A stretch of DNA of 64,000 nucleotides from Botryotinia globosa (Eukaryota > Ascomycota > Leotiomycetes > Helotiales > Sclerotiniaceae): contig RCSZ01000008.1 of assembly GCA_014898425.1 (NCBI GenBank), positions 1,375,501 to 1,439,500 of the forward strand, written 5' to 3'. Under the pieces are notes generated by a model. The model worked only from the letters and a program-made list of their open reading frames with translations, searched no databases and was not told the origin of the DNA. A program made the position numbers and the translations under genes. The number at the start of each line of letters is the position of its first letter. Position 1 is the first letter of the stretch. This document shows positions 1 to 11,838 of the stretch, in pieces.

Positions 1-673
1 GACGAGTGGACTAAGCTTTGCGGCTATTTCTTCGTCGCCATGTGTATATAGAGTGACCTCTTCACTGAGCTGGGCGGCATTGGCGGCTATAATCATGTGA
101 ATACCGGTCATGGGATTGAGGGGAGGAATAACGAGAACGCCTGTAGATTTTGCGCCGCGGTCTTCGTAACCGAAGCAGAAAAGACAATGGAAACTATATG
201 AACATGAATAGAGGTCGTCAGTAACTAAGCTAGTTTGGTGTGGTAGCTTTAGATGCTGATAGATGATTCATGTTGACTTACATTCTCTTTGTCCAGAGCT
301 CAGCGTAGCCCTCGATTTCGGGGAAAGTATCAGTCATACCAACAGCCAGAATAACTTTTCGAAAATTCCATTCTTTTCCATTTGCGTCGATGAGGATGAA
401 GTGAGAGTCTGTTTTCTTCTCGATGCTCGTGACGCCAATATCAAGAAATTGAATAGTAGAGTAGCGCGCCAAAATACTATCTTTAGTTGCGGCTCGGAAG
501 TCCTTGGGATCTTTATGATCCCAGGTAGGAACCATGTGCATATGAGCCGAGTGTTTATTACGGTAAGTTTGAGTGTCGAAGACCACGGCAGTATGGAGTT
601 GGCGAGCAAGAGCACCGGCGGCAGTGAGTCCAGCTGGACCTCCTCCGATAATAGCAACGTCGATGAAATCCAT
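1..673 (-). CDS. Thioredoxin-reductase-like FAD oxidoreductase (GliT type), 3' end outside window
   Basis: The start codon is at 673. Exon 1 (673-282) joins exon 2 (193-1) across an 88-nt intron with a GTAAGT donor and a TATAG acceptor, giving 195 residues before the window edge. The N-terminus carries the dinucleotide-binding motif GGGPAGL (about residues 10-16). A second block, ILAVGMTD, is typical of the FAD/NAD(P) fold. Directly after the splice junction comes FHCLFCFGYED, whose CLFC is a CxxC redox pair as in the fungal GliT-like family. Members of that family oxidise or reduce dithiols, often for self-protection in disulfide-metabolite clusters; others are of unknown role. The gene is divergent to an MFS exporter 488 bp away. 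The family call is secure; the substrate is not known. The C-terminal NADPH and FAD parts lie outside the window. Confidence 0.88.
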
Positions 674-1161
674 GAAGATGGCTTTAATATTGTAGTGATG
701 AGTATGTCAGTTTATTAATGATGGTAGTAGAAATGGATAACTATATAGGAAAATCGAACGGAAAAAGATATCCGAGATTATGCAAAACGCATGTTAAAAT
801 TCACTCAATTGCAGTGAGCTACAACTCAAGATTGACCTGGCTATTATGAAGAGGGATTATTCTCTGTTATTCTCGGCCAGTCATCGATCAAGGCGACCAA
901 TCAATTATATTTTTGTTGGTAAACAACAAATTAATTTATTGCGCCGCAAATCTGTTGGTATGGATGTCACCGAGTGAAAGGTGCAGCAGGCAAGTCGCAG
1001 CCTTTGAGCATTGAGTGAAGAACCATAATTATTCTGTGAAGGGCCATGTGCAATATTCTGTTCATCTTTTCATTCCCGGATTTTGAACTTTGATTCTTCC
1101 ATAGAATTTCCATACTTATTTATGTAAATCATTTCAAACCTCTTCAAAAACAACTTCAAAC
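674..1161. promoter_or_regulatory. Shared bidirectional promoter region between oxidoreductase and MFS exporter
   Basis: This 488-bp AT-rich spacer separates two divergently transcribed start codons, so both genes must be driven from it. A CCAAT box (CCAATCA) lies at 897-903, a candidate HAP/CBF complex site. No other operator could be assigned by eye. The shared arrangement suggests co-regulation, but that is inference. Confidence 0.5.
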
Positions 1162-2897
1162 ATGGAGTCGCCTGAAAATACTATTACCAAGCCAAATCGT
1201 ACTCGCCTAACTCTTATTATGGTTGGCATTTGTCTGGCAGTCTTCCTTACAGGCATGGTATGGTAACCACGCAAATTCCAAGAAGCCTTTTACCTTGTGA
1301 AGGTTTGGGAGCTAACTTTTGGCTTTCAACACAGGATCAAACCATCTTAGCTACGGCAATCCCCGTCATCAGCGTCGAGTTCAACACATCACAAGATATT
1401 GGATGGTGGGCTAATGCCTATCTTCTTACATTGAGCGCCTTTCAACTGTTCTATGGCAAACTTTACAGTCATTTTCCCATCAAAAATGTTTACCTTGTCG
1501 CTATTGTCATCTTCGAGATTGGATCTCTTATTTGCACAACAGCACATTCCTCCATAACCCTGATTGTCGGTCGAGCAATCGCTGGACTGGGTGCTGCTGG
1601 GGTTTTTTCGGGAAGTGTGTTGATTACTACCAAAGTAATTCCACTGGCACAGCGTGCCGCGTACTTGGGTATCATGTCCGCTGCATTTGGATTGGCAGCT
1701 ATCCTTGGACCGTTCCTAGGAGCTGCTATACTGCAATCGACTACATGGAGATGGTGTTTCGGTATTAACTTACCGTTAGGAGCAGTAACGGTAATCTTGT
1801 GCGGCATCCTTGTACACACACCATCAGATCCAAGTGCACAGTCACTCAGTCTCGTGCAAAAGGCACTGCAGCTTGATATTCCTGGAACGGTATTCATGGT
1901 TGGATCTTTGATCTGTCTCCTCATGGCTTTACAATGGGGTGGCGCTGCGTATCCTTGGAGTAATGGTCGTGTTATCGCTCTTTTTGTCGTATCCGGTATC
2001 CTCGCTATCGCTTTTGTAGCTACGCAAACGACAAAGATTGCCGGAAAGGCTCGCACAATTCCAAGCAGCTTGGCGCGTAGTCGTGATATATGGCTAGCTG
2101 GAAGCTATGCTATGTGTATAACGGGAGGTGTCTATGTTGCCATTTTGTTTCTACCTGTATGGTTTCAAGACGTTCGTGGCCGATCACCTCTTTCTTCGGG
2201 TGAACTGTTGACACCTTTGATCGCTGGTTACGTTGTGGCTTCAATTTTGGCTGGAGGCATCACCAGTGGTTTCAAGTATTACAATCCGGCCATGATCATT
2301 GGCACTGCACTATCAATTGCTGGAGGTGCTTTACTCACTACTATCAACCTACATTCTTCTACAGCAAGGATTGTCGGTTATCAGCTTTTGTACGGCTTTG
2401 GAGTTGGATTTGGATTTGGTCAGCCAAGTTATATCGTTCAAACACTGTTGCCGGAAAAAGATGTTCCCATCGGTGTGACATTTATAACACTTGTCCAAAA
2501 TCTCAGTGCCTCAGTCTTTGTGGCAGTAGCACAAAGCATTTTCCAAGGGGAGATGCACAAGCGTCTTGAACCACTTTTGCCACAATCTTCCAACTCATCT
2601 TCTATCTTGCTGTCTGCCTTACCCAAAATCCTGTCGGCGTTACCATCAGAGACTCAAGAGACAGCAAAGATTGCTATTAGTGATTCCATAATCCGGACAT
2701 TTTATGTGTCGCTGGCGTTAAGCTGTGCATCTGTTATTGGCGCTTTGGCTATCAAGTGGGTTCCTATGCAAGACCCTGCCAAACAAGATGTTGTTGAACA
2801 AGACACATCTTCTCCTGAAGAGATCATGCAGGACCAAAATGGAAGTGAAAATGAAAAGCAAGGTGAAAAGCAAAATGTGAACATCACTGCAGCTTAG
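1162..2897 (+). CDS. MFS drug/toxin efflux transporter (DHA2, 14-TM type)
   Basis: The coding model is exon 1 (1162-1257) plus exon 2 (1335-2897), 552 residues. The 77-nt intron falls inside the diagnostic motif: FLTGM at the end of exon 1 joins DQTILATAIP at the start of exon 2, which is the TM1 signature of DHA2 exporters. The in-frame ATG at 1230 lies partly in the intron, so a single-exon reading would replace the true N-terminus by intron-encoded residues. Other family marks are GRAIAGLGAAGVFSGS (loop 2-3/TM4) and the motif-C-like GPFLGAAI in TM5. The last ~45 residues are polar, acidic and cytosolic. Proton-driven export of toxic compounds or secondary metabolites is the family role. 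Its partner across the promoter is a GliT-type oxidoreductase, which suggests detoxification plus efflux. The substrate cannot be told. Confidence 0.9.
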
Positions 2898-4382
2898 TGT
2901 ATAAGGCAATAGCAACAACATCAAAAACTGCAATTTTCTCGTGCAGTGTTATCTGAGGTTGCCATGTCGACTGGAAGAAATGAGCGGTATAGAAAACGAG
3001 ATTTCCTCAGGGTTCCTTCCCTATTTCAACACTTCAATCCTTTTCTCCTTTTCTTTCCTCTTAAGCTTAGAATCTTCCAATTTACCGTAATCGAAAAAGA
3101 CCTACTAAACCTTTCCTGCGTACTCGAGTACGACTCTGTAACCTGTATTTTATAGTATGTAAATTTACACTTCAAGTCGATAATATTAAACTCCATCTAT
3201 TCAATCTTGATACCATAAAACAGTTTTGTGATGTAAACTTAATATCAAAAGATCTACTTAAAATCATAAGATCAACGTATTTTCAATTAAATTCCCCTCT
3301 TTTCTTATTCTTCGAAGGAGACGAGAGAACTCTGTTTGCATTGATTCTTGAAATCGTCGTTGAAAGAATCTTTTGTCTGTCCTTTTTACAATGCCGAATG
3401 ATACTATCAACTTCCAGAACCTCTCGAAGGCCGAAAATCATCATTAGCTATGGCAATCGGTGGTCTGTAGTGCGAAAGAGTGGTAAAAGGTCCAAGATAT
3501 AATTCAAAGCTATCCCTCCCTCCTACTTCCCCTTTCGACACTCCCAAATACCCGCTTAACCGATCACAAAAGCAATAGAACTCCAAATCAACTTCGAAAT
3601 TGTAATGGCTAGGACTAAGACTATAATATAGATCAACTACACTTCGAGAGGAACCCATGATTAATTCCATCAACTCGAAAGTCTGCTACAATCGGTCAAT
3701 TTGAAACAATACATTTTCCCAATCTTGAATATTATAGATTCCAAAGAATATCTCTTGATGAATCATCTATTACATGATAGTAGATAAATATCAATTTTCT
3801 CAACTTAGTGGGACGCCCACCTCCTTTCTGCTTTCCGAGATAAATTTATCAACTTTTTCACAACACTATCTTCAATCAACCACAAAATTGTAGCTATTAT
3901 ATTCAATTCATGGGGGCAAGCCCCCAAACCCCCATAGCTCGCTGCGCTCGAAGATTTAACTTTTTGGGCTCATTCGAATCCCGGCATTTTGAACATCTCC
4001 ATCGTCCATACGAACGATGAAGTATTCTTATTCGTTTCTCCATTGAAAAGAGCAGCTCATGTATATTCATTCATTCGAAACAAATTTATTCCAAATTTAT
4101 TGATCTATAATTTGCAGTAGGATGAGTTCTTTGTAACTAATAAACTACTTTCTATACTTTCTAGAAACACCAGCGAGGAAAATGACAACAACAACAAGAA
4201 TAAATCAACCGAGAAGTCATATCTCATTTCTCAAAACGCAACGCCAACACCAATAGCGATACAGACGAAGACTCATTTCTCAACACCATTGAAGACCTCG
4301 GGACTAAGAGAAAACTAACAGATCCGAAAGATATGAGCGAAGATATTTCTTTCAAAGAAAACTATCAATCATTCAAATGAAA
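2898..4382. other. Gene-free spacer downstream of the MFS gene
   Basis: No convincing coding exon is seen; short open frames here lack family signatures and codon structure. The first ~250 bp probably contain the 3' UTR of the exporter. A GC-rich hairpin block at 3911-3950 is listed separately. The rest is AT-rich and unremarkable. Confidence 0.5.
3911..3950. repeat. GC-rich hairpin block, candidate transposon footprint
   Basis: GGGGGCAAGCCCCC (3912-3925) is a perfect 6-bp stem with a 2-nt loop, followed by a C5 run and the near-palindrome CTCGCTGCGCTCG. It stands out sharply from the AT-rich surroundings. It could be the end of a repeat family or a terminator-like hairpin; no copy is seen elsewhere in the window. 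Confidence 0.35.
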
Positions 4383-4899
4383 AGTAAAAGTTTAGGCCTT
4401 AGCTTATTGTATACCACCCTATTTTGTAACAAAATCCCTACAAAAATGTTGTTTTTCTATATAAATTAATTATTTTTATAATTTTTTAATAAATAAAAAA
4501 TATAATTTGAAAATTGGTTATTTAAATAATATCTATAATTAATTTCTAAAAAAATGAGTGAAATATTTTTAAGAATTTTTTGAATAAAGTTATAAATATT
4601 TAAAATTGGAAATCTTTAGATTTTTTTATATATAATACTTTTTCTATATAAAAAAAATCGATTTTTTTGAAAATTTCAGGAATTCCAATTTTAAATACTT
4701 ACAATTTTATTCAAAAAATTATTAAAAATAACTCACTTATTTTTTTATATAATTTCATTAATTATTTATTATCAAAATAAATTTTATAAATTTAATTTGA
4801 AGATTGATTAGAATAATATATAATTCAAAAATTGAAGAAATGAGGCTTTTTGATGTGTTTTCGCTTAGTGTGCGATAAGCCGGGGTCTAAACTCTTACT
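4383..4899. mobile_element. AT-rich foldback/MITE-like element with terminal inverted repeats, RIP-mutated
   Basis: The left end (4383-4417) and the reverse complement of the right end (4899-4865) align: AGTAAAAGTTTAG against AGTAAGAGTTTAG, continuing through a shared GCTTAT. Most differences over the first ~30 bp are transitions (A/G or T/C), as expected of RIP. Inside, a second pair of arms (about 4548-4612 and 4746-4682) is inverted and roughly 85% identical over 65 bp, around a ~70-bp AT-rich loop. The interior is extremely AT-rich and has no transposase reading frame. This fits a non-autonomous, decayed DNA transposon (MITE or foldback). No target-site duplication could be fixed by eye. 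Confidence 0.7.
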
Positions 4900-7800
4900 A
4901 TAAATCATCTATCTTGGTTCAGTTCTAACGAGTCAGTATATGTATACACACTGCATAAGAAAAAGTAAACCGCCGCTCACCCCTCAAAAAACAGTTGCTC
5001 AGCTCAATGCCCTGTCTGGAGACGGAACTCATTATATCCTGTCAATACCTATCACTGAGATCAATCCAATCCCATAAAATTCCACCCACCGATCATCCAC
5101 CCCAAACTCCAAACTCCAAACACTAAAGATCCATTCATCTCCACAATCCCTCCAAAGAACTACTCATCCCTCCCATCAATCCCCCATACCTAAACATAGT
5201 ATCCCGAACGCTCTTCCACAACCTCCGCAACTCCCTCCTCCACAACTCCCTCCTCCACGCCACCCAGAAGAAAAAGAGATACATAAAAAAATCCATCCTC
5301 CAAGCCCTCAAGAAAAAGATCATCATGATCAAACACAGCACCTCACAAGATCTTACCTATAATCCAACGCATTCCCACCCCATCAATTATCAAGACCCAA
5401 ACGCAAGCTTAAACTACGGTTGCAGGTATCCGAAAGCGTAAAGCAAGCAAGCAAGCAAGCAAGCAAGCCAGTCAATAATCCGATCAAGATCAATATACAG
5501 AGCAGCATCTATCTCCAGCTCCCTCATCCCCCATCCCCCATCCCCCTCAAAAGAAAATCCATCTCAAATTTCAAAATCTCCCCACCACAAACCCCTTCCC
5601 AAATGATCTAACGCCTTCACCTCCAATTCCCATCCCCAGCGCCAGGAATCTCTATCCGATTATGTCCAAGATATACAAAGACCTACTGTATAATGAATCG
5701 ATGATCGTGTAACAACTAGGTCTTACCTATGGAATCAAGAGACGAATATATATTTTGATATAAAGAACATAATAGCTAGTGTATATGTAGGTAAGATAGT
5801 GAATTCTTTCAGTAAATTTTATGATGGGTACGGGAAACATCACACATACACACAGACATCCCCCAATGTATTCCCTTCCCCTCGCCGCGAAATCAACAAT
5901 ACACCATACACCAACCCCGAAAGACTTTATACCCCATAATGTTTATATAAATATATTAATATCTATTAATAGTCCATTAAATTCCCGTATATCCCATATC
6001 CCATTCCCATTCCCATATCCAAAATCGCAAAATTCCCTATTCCTCACCCAAATACCTCCCACCGAAGCAGAAATAACCCAACTCAATCCAATCCAATCCA
6101 ATGCCCACCAAACTACCCACAATATACACACGCACACAGACACACACACAGACACAGACACACACACACACACTCTCTCTCTCTCTCTCTCCATCCATGC
6201 ATCCATCCCAAAGACAAAACATATATACATACACACCTAACATACACACCTAACACACACCTCCTATTCAACAATCCACCAAACCACTCCCAACCCCAAT
6301 TTCCAACCCCAAAAAACCCACCATCAAGAAGAAACATTCCCCAAGGATGAGAATCCAAATCTCAAGGAGCAGTTCATCATCACCATCATCACTTCATCAA
6401 TCTCATCTTCCAACGATCCATTTCCCAGATTCATTTCACCCAACTCTGTGTATATGAAAAATCTTTGCACCCGAGGATGTGGACGAGTGCTAGATGAGAT
6501 GAACATAATTACTTCATTAATCCCATGAAAATAATCAGACAAATAAATAAATAGAAATCCGATATCCCCCAATGAAATGACAGAAAGAGATCAACAGGAT
6601 ATCCTCTAAAATTCCAAATCCTAAAATCCTAAGATTCTAGTTCCATACAACAACAAATCCTACTATCCACTCTATCATTACCGAATATCTTCAAACTTTA
6701 GATCTCCCGTTTCATGCCCTTTGAATCTTTCCTCCCCCCCCAACGCCCTCATCGAAGCAACCAAAGAGAGGGGAGGGGAGTAAAGAAGAAGGGGGAAAAA
6801 ATGTGATAAAGATATAACCCCTACAACAAATATTTCAAACCTCAATTTATCCCCCCTTTCATTTCGGTGCATGAGAAAGATCGAGCGTGTGGTGATCAAT
6901 CGAACCACTGCAGGAATTTACTATCCCCCTATTCTTATCAAAAACACTACTAGATACCTAACCGAATGAACCAACCAGACGAAAGGAATATCTACAACCC
7001 CAAGAATCCGTATACACTTCATAGCCGATGTAGCCAGAAGAATGAGTCTGCACTCTCTTCTTAGTTAAAGCTCACCATAATATCCAAATGGAAATCACAT
7101 GAATAGATATAATCCCAGCCTTTCTTGCTAGTGATCTCGAAGTGGCACTAGCCTGAAATAAGTACTTTGAGCGGAGAAATAAATTATTAGATACACTTGT
7201 TGAAGTTGCACAGATGTGCTGCTCTGAGATTCGAGCTATTGTATTTATGTAAATACCTACGGAAACAAGAGGAGTTTTGTATATCTTTATCAATACCTAG
7301 GTACTTTGATCAATATTTTCCCCTTCAAAGGGCAAGGGCAGGACAAAAAAGTATGTTGAGATTTGGGAACAAAATTCTCAAGCCTTTCCAAAGAGAAGAA
7401 AGAAAGAAAGAAAGAACCAAAAGGGGGCTGAGCACCTGATACTGATGTCTGAGCAGTTATATTCTTCAAAACAGGATCGATCGGAGGAACTGTGCCAAAT
7501 ACCCAGATGTATCAGAAGTCATAAACCACCAAAAGACGAAGAAGCGCGAGGCTGACCTTCACCGTACAGCCCAGCCCAAGCTGTCTTCATCCGATAATAG
7601 AACCCCAGAAGCTGTAAACATAAAGAAGAGTAAAAACAAGCTCAAGGTTCACCAATACTCCAAGCTACCTTAACCCAATTGCTCATCCCAGAAGCGGTAA
7701 AGTCGAAGAAAAATGAAACCATCGAGGGGCTACCATCGCTCCCAACGCTCCCAACTATCTCTATCCGTTCTCTAATCTAAGATTCGGAAAAACAAAATAA

Positions 7801-8992
7801 GAAACGAACAAAAACTCCCAAGAGTTACCATCACTCCAGAGTCCAGACTCAAAAGCATCTTCACCCGACCTCGCATCTCAAGCCCGTAAACACAAAAACA
7901 AAGAACAAAGAACAAAAAAGTCCACCATCACCCCCAGCTATCATTATCCAATCTCACCATCTCCAAAGGAGAGCTACCTAGACATCCTAAGCCAAATCAT
8001 CAATGCGTTTGCAATACTGCAAAGTCACAATCCACATATAGAAATCAACCTCAAGCCACATGATTTGGATACCTCCTATTCGGACAATACCTAAACAACC
8101 CATCCGAATCAAACTATCATGAAAATATCATGTGCCATCACCCGGAACTTCCGGTCAGAAATTCAAATCATATGAAGTGACGTCAAATAGTTCATTAAGA
8201 ATGTAAAGTAACGTGATATAAAGAATGAAAAGAACCATCTGGTGATCCATGATAATAATAAATCGGGTGGTAGGAATAATATTTAGACTCTTGAATCTAG
8301 AAGTATCAAAAAGTAATGTCTTTTCCACGTGTTGCCCGTGCTTGATACATCTACTACTAATTAGTTGTTATGAGAGATGAATGGAAGGAAGAGGAAATAG
8401 AGTGGCAGGATTTTAGAGATGGATACTAGGGACTTTAACCTATTGCAACGTTGACAGATACTTCCAAGATGAAACACTCAGAAACTTGAACACTCAAAAT
8501 ATACATATACATATACATATACATATACCTAACACCCAATACCTAATACCCATTAATATTCAAATGACGCTCCGCTGGCTCTCCGAGGGCCACTGCCGTG
8601 GAGGCCGAATAATGGAGAGAGGAAGGAATAAATGATTAGAGCCTCCATTGCTTACTAAGACAAGACTAATCCACCAAAAGAAGAAAGATCATGTGAAGCT
8701 GGAGCTGGAGATCACAACAAGTGCACGGACGGACACTGAAACTGAAGGGACACTAGTCACACTACACTACGAGAGTTACCTATGTTTCAGATATTTGGAA
8801 ATTAGATGAGATGATATCTGATTGGCCCAAGAACGAGAATACGGATTCTGATACATAAATAATGAAAAGCGGATTTGTTACATATTTTTAAAAAGTTGAG
8901 AATAATGGAGGTCAAGTAAATATCTATCTACCTCGGTAGTTATCCCTCTTATGAATAATTAAATATATAAATGTCTTGATATGATGTAATGG
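4900..8992. other. Gene-poor spacer with strand-skewed, low-complexity sequence
   Basis: Long parts, notably about 5080-5640 and 5990-6360, are very poor in G on the + strand and rich in C and A. Simple repeats include (AAGC)n at 5439-5468, CA- and CT-repeats at about 6120-6195 and (ATATAC)n at about 8498-8528. A palindrome TACCTAGGTA lies at 7294-7303. No reading frame has family signatures. Untranslated or non-coding transcripts cannot be excluded. Confidence 0.45.
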
Positions 8993-9004
8993 GGAGTACA
9001 AAGC

Positions 9005-9153
<149 letters not shown>

Positions 9154-9289
9154 TAGACAGAGCACAGGTCAGCAGCACCCAAGATTACTTACAAGTTAAT
9201 TATCACTCACCCACTTGGGATTAAATATTACCCCGCTCCCGTTTTGCCCAAACTTGACTTGTATAGGTAGGTAGGTAGCTGGATGTATT

Positions 9290-9480
9290 AGTATTGGTGT
9301 TATTAGTCCTGGTATTAGAACTGGTATTAGAACTGGTATGGAAACTGGCATTAGAACTGGCATTAGAACTGGCATTAGAACTGGCATTAGAACTGGCATT
9401 AGAACTGGCATTAGAACTGGCATTAGAACTGGCATTAGAACTGGTATTAGTCCTGGTATTAGTCCTGATCTTGGTACTAG
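9290..9480. repeat. 12-bp minisatellite, unit ATTAGAACTGGC
   Basis: About 14 head-to-tail copies are present. The central eight or so are nearly identical; edge copies vary (ATTAGTCCTGGT, ATGGAAACTGGC). The period of 12 keeps several frames open on both strands, producing spurious MPVL, GIRT and NASS repeat peptides. A shorter 9-bp degenerate repeat (TCTTCGACA type) follows at about 9600-9645. No gene signature accompanies it. Confidence 0.95.
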
Positions 9481-10884
9481 TACTCACCCACGTGTTACCT
9501 ACAGCGACTCTACTTTGGTGTGAGAGATGTGAGATAAATCGGAACGACTACCGGTTGACCTACTTACTGCGAGTCTACGACGGATTACTCGATCCATATC
9601 TTCCACACCTTCGACATCTTCCACATCTTCGACATCTTCGATCTTTTCTCTGCTTTCTCCACAACAGTAGTCTCTTTTGGGAAAGCGACTCCATGCATGA
9701 TGCACGAGAAAGAAATCCCAAGAGAAATCATCTGCTGCAAGATGACGTTTCATGATTCGGACATCATCGTGCCATGTAGAGTACAGTAATAATAAAACAA
9801 TTGGGCTGCCGCGATTTCCTGGTGAAATGTTAGAGCTAGTGGGTAGGGAATGAATGAATGATACTGGTATGGGGAGGGAATGGAAAGTTGATACAAAGAA
9901 ATGAGTATGTAGATAGATGAATGAATGGATACATGGCTGAGTAGATAGATGAATAGAACTATGAACCATCTCCCGTTGTGTTACTGATACTTATCTTTGT
10001 CCATTACACAATCAAGAGATATATGGCAACTACAGAGAGACCCATTCCGTAAACACCTAGGTATAAAATTGGATAGTACATATAGAAAAACTGTAGCGAC
10101 GACGACAACAACTCCATACAGTAGTATCGTACAGCTAATAGTAACTTTAAGGTTTGATTAACTTCATAGTCACACTCATACTGCTACCCGATCATGTCCA
10201 ACCATCCACCACTTGATCCATATGCATAACATCTTCATCCTCCCGCTTGAAGAGTTTTTCATATTTCTCTATAATACTACTACTAACTCACATACTAAAC
10301 TCATATTCACATTCACAATTTTTCCATTCACTCGACCCCTCCATTTCACAGGCCAAAAATAATACTCAGCTGCTCTTTATTTCATTTTACAAAGTCACAC
10401 GAACATTTGTTGGGTTTGGCGAGATTCAATTTGTGTTTATCAATACGACGTAATAGACGAAGATAGCTAAAGTACTTTTGGGACATCTACCAGGTACTCG
10501 AGTATATCTAAAGCCGACTTGATCACTTTATTTTCTAATTTCTCTCATCTTCCATCTTCCATCTTCTACATCTACATCTACATCTACAACTACATCTCCA
10601 TCTACAGCCGCAGCTTTCTTTACATTATTTCCCAAAGCCCAACCAACCCTGATGAGATAGCTCGCTTTCATTAGGTACCGAACTATCCCATACTCGGAAA
10701 ACACTCACCCCGACCCCTTGAATAAAAGAAAGTGGGTGGCAAGGCAAGTTCCATCACCATTACCGGTCGGGACAAGAAACCACAACAAATAAATCAAGAC
10801 AAAATCCCAATCAAATCCATTCTTTTCCATCGCAACCACATCCACGACTCTTTTATCGATACCTTACCAAGAACGCTTATGATC
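9481..10884. other. Spacer upstream of GLC8
   Basis: No coding exon is supported. ACCTAGGTA occurs at 10055-10063. The last ~500 bp (10400-10880) are pyrimidine-rich with short CATCTACATCTAC repeats at 10565-10600 and probably hold the promoter and 5' UTR of the next gene. Confidence 0.45.
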
Positions 10885-11838
10885 ATGGCTGCTACTATGT
10901 CTTCCTCAGAAGCACAGGTTCTTCACAGTCCTCCAAGTCCTACCGCAAAGCGTCCTAAAGGTATGTTCTTTATTTCTTTCCAAAAGTGCTGTGTGCGGAT
11001 CTTACCCCGCTATTCCAAGATCTTTTTTCCTATTGCGAAGACATGAATGAACAAACATGAGAATAAGAAACCAAGAAAAATAACTAACATCCCAACCAAA
11101 GGCATTCTCAAAAACTCCTTCCACCGCTCTCCCCCCTTCCAAGCCCCCATAACCACCTCGGCCCCTCCCATCACCTCTCCCAAACACGTCGCCGTGCCCA
11201 GCACGCCCACCACCTCAGCCATCTCGGACCACGACGTCACACTCCAAAACACACTCCAAAACGCGGGACACCGCCGCTCCTCGTCCGCCAGCCGTCCCAT
11301 CCGTCGTGCCTCCTCGGGCTCCACATACAACAGCAATGACGATTCGAATAACATGCGTCTGCAATGGGACGAGGCGAATCTGTATCTGACGGAGCAGGAG
11401 AAGAGCTCCACGATGAAGATCAACGAGCCGAAAACACCGTATGCGAAACATTACGATCCGGCTGAAGATGCGGACGAGATCCGCACGATTGACGCGGGCG
11501 AGATTGTGGTGGATGAGCTGGATAAGGTCAAGGGCGGACACAAGCGCAATCATCAACGGGATGAGGAGATCCCGGGATTGAGCTTGGGCGAACCGGAAGA
11601 GGCGGTGCCGGAGAGGGAAGTGGAGATGGGGGAGGGTGAGGAGAAGAAGGTGCATGTGGCGGGGGAGAATGGCCGAGATGCGGATGCGGAAATGGGGGGC
11701 ATGACGGAGGAGGAGAGGGAGAAGCATGAGAAGTTTGAGGCGATGAGGAGGAAACATTATGATATGGCGAATGTGGCGGGGCTTTTGGGACATCCGGAGG
11801 AGGTGGATGCGGAGGAGGATGATGAGGAGATGAGATGA
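10885..11838 (+). CDS. GLC8: Protein phosphatase inhibitor 2 homologue (GLC8/IPP-2)
   Basis: Exon 1 (10885-10960) joins exon 2 (11102-11838) across a 141-nt intron with GTATGT donor and a CTAAC branch-like motif 14 nt before the acceptor, giving 270 residues. The junction rebuilds KGILKN, the first PP1-docking motif of the family. It is followed by [14 protein letters not shown], then [15 protein letters not shown], whose PKTP contains the threonine phosphorylated by GSK3/CDK kinases. Later comes [11 protein letters not shown], the inhibitory HY motif that reaches the PP1 catalytic centre. The tail is acidic (EEDDEEMR). The protein regulates PP1 (Glc7) as inhibitor and chaperone. In-frame ATGs at 10879 and 10897 are alternative starts. 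Confidence 0.9.

Noticed and set aside
1..2897. Calling the left edge a gliotoxin-type cluster
   Set aside because: Only two accessory-type genes are visible and the core enzymes are not in the window; stated as a possibility only.
3971..3990. tRNA T-arm-like TTCGAATCCCGG
   Set aside because: No matching acceptor, D or anticodon arms can be folded around it, and the T stem does not pair properly.
5821..6572. Frames across the CA/CT repeat region on both strands
   Set aside because: Low-complexity composition, many overlapping frames, no conserved motif.
9290..9480. CRISPR-like array
   Set aside because: Units are 12 bp with no spacers and the genome is fungal; this is a minisatellite.
9196..9755. 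Repeat proteins MPVL, NASS, LELA and GIRT across 9.2-9.8 kb
   Set aside because: A 12-bp minisatellite gives open frames on both strands; the flanks lack homology signals.
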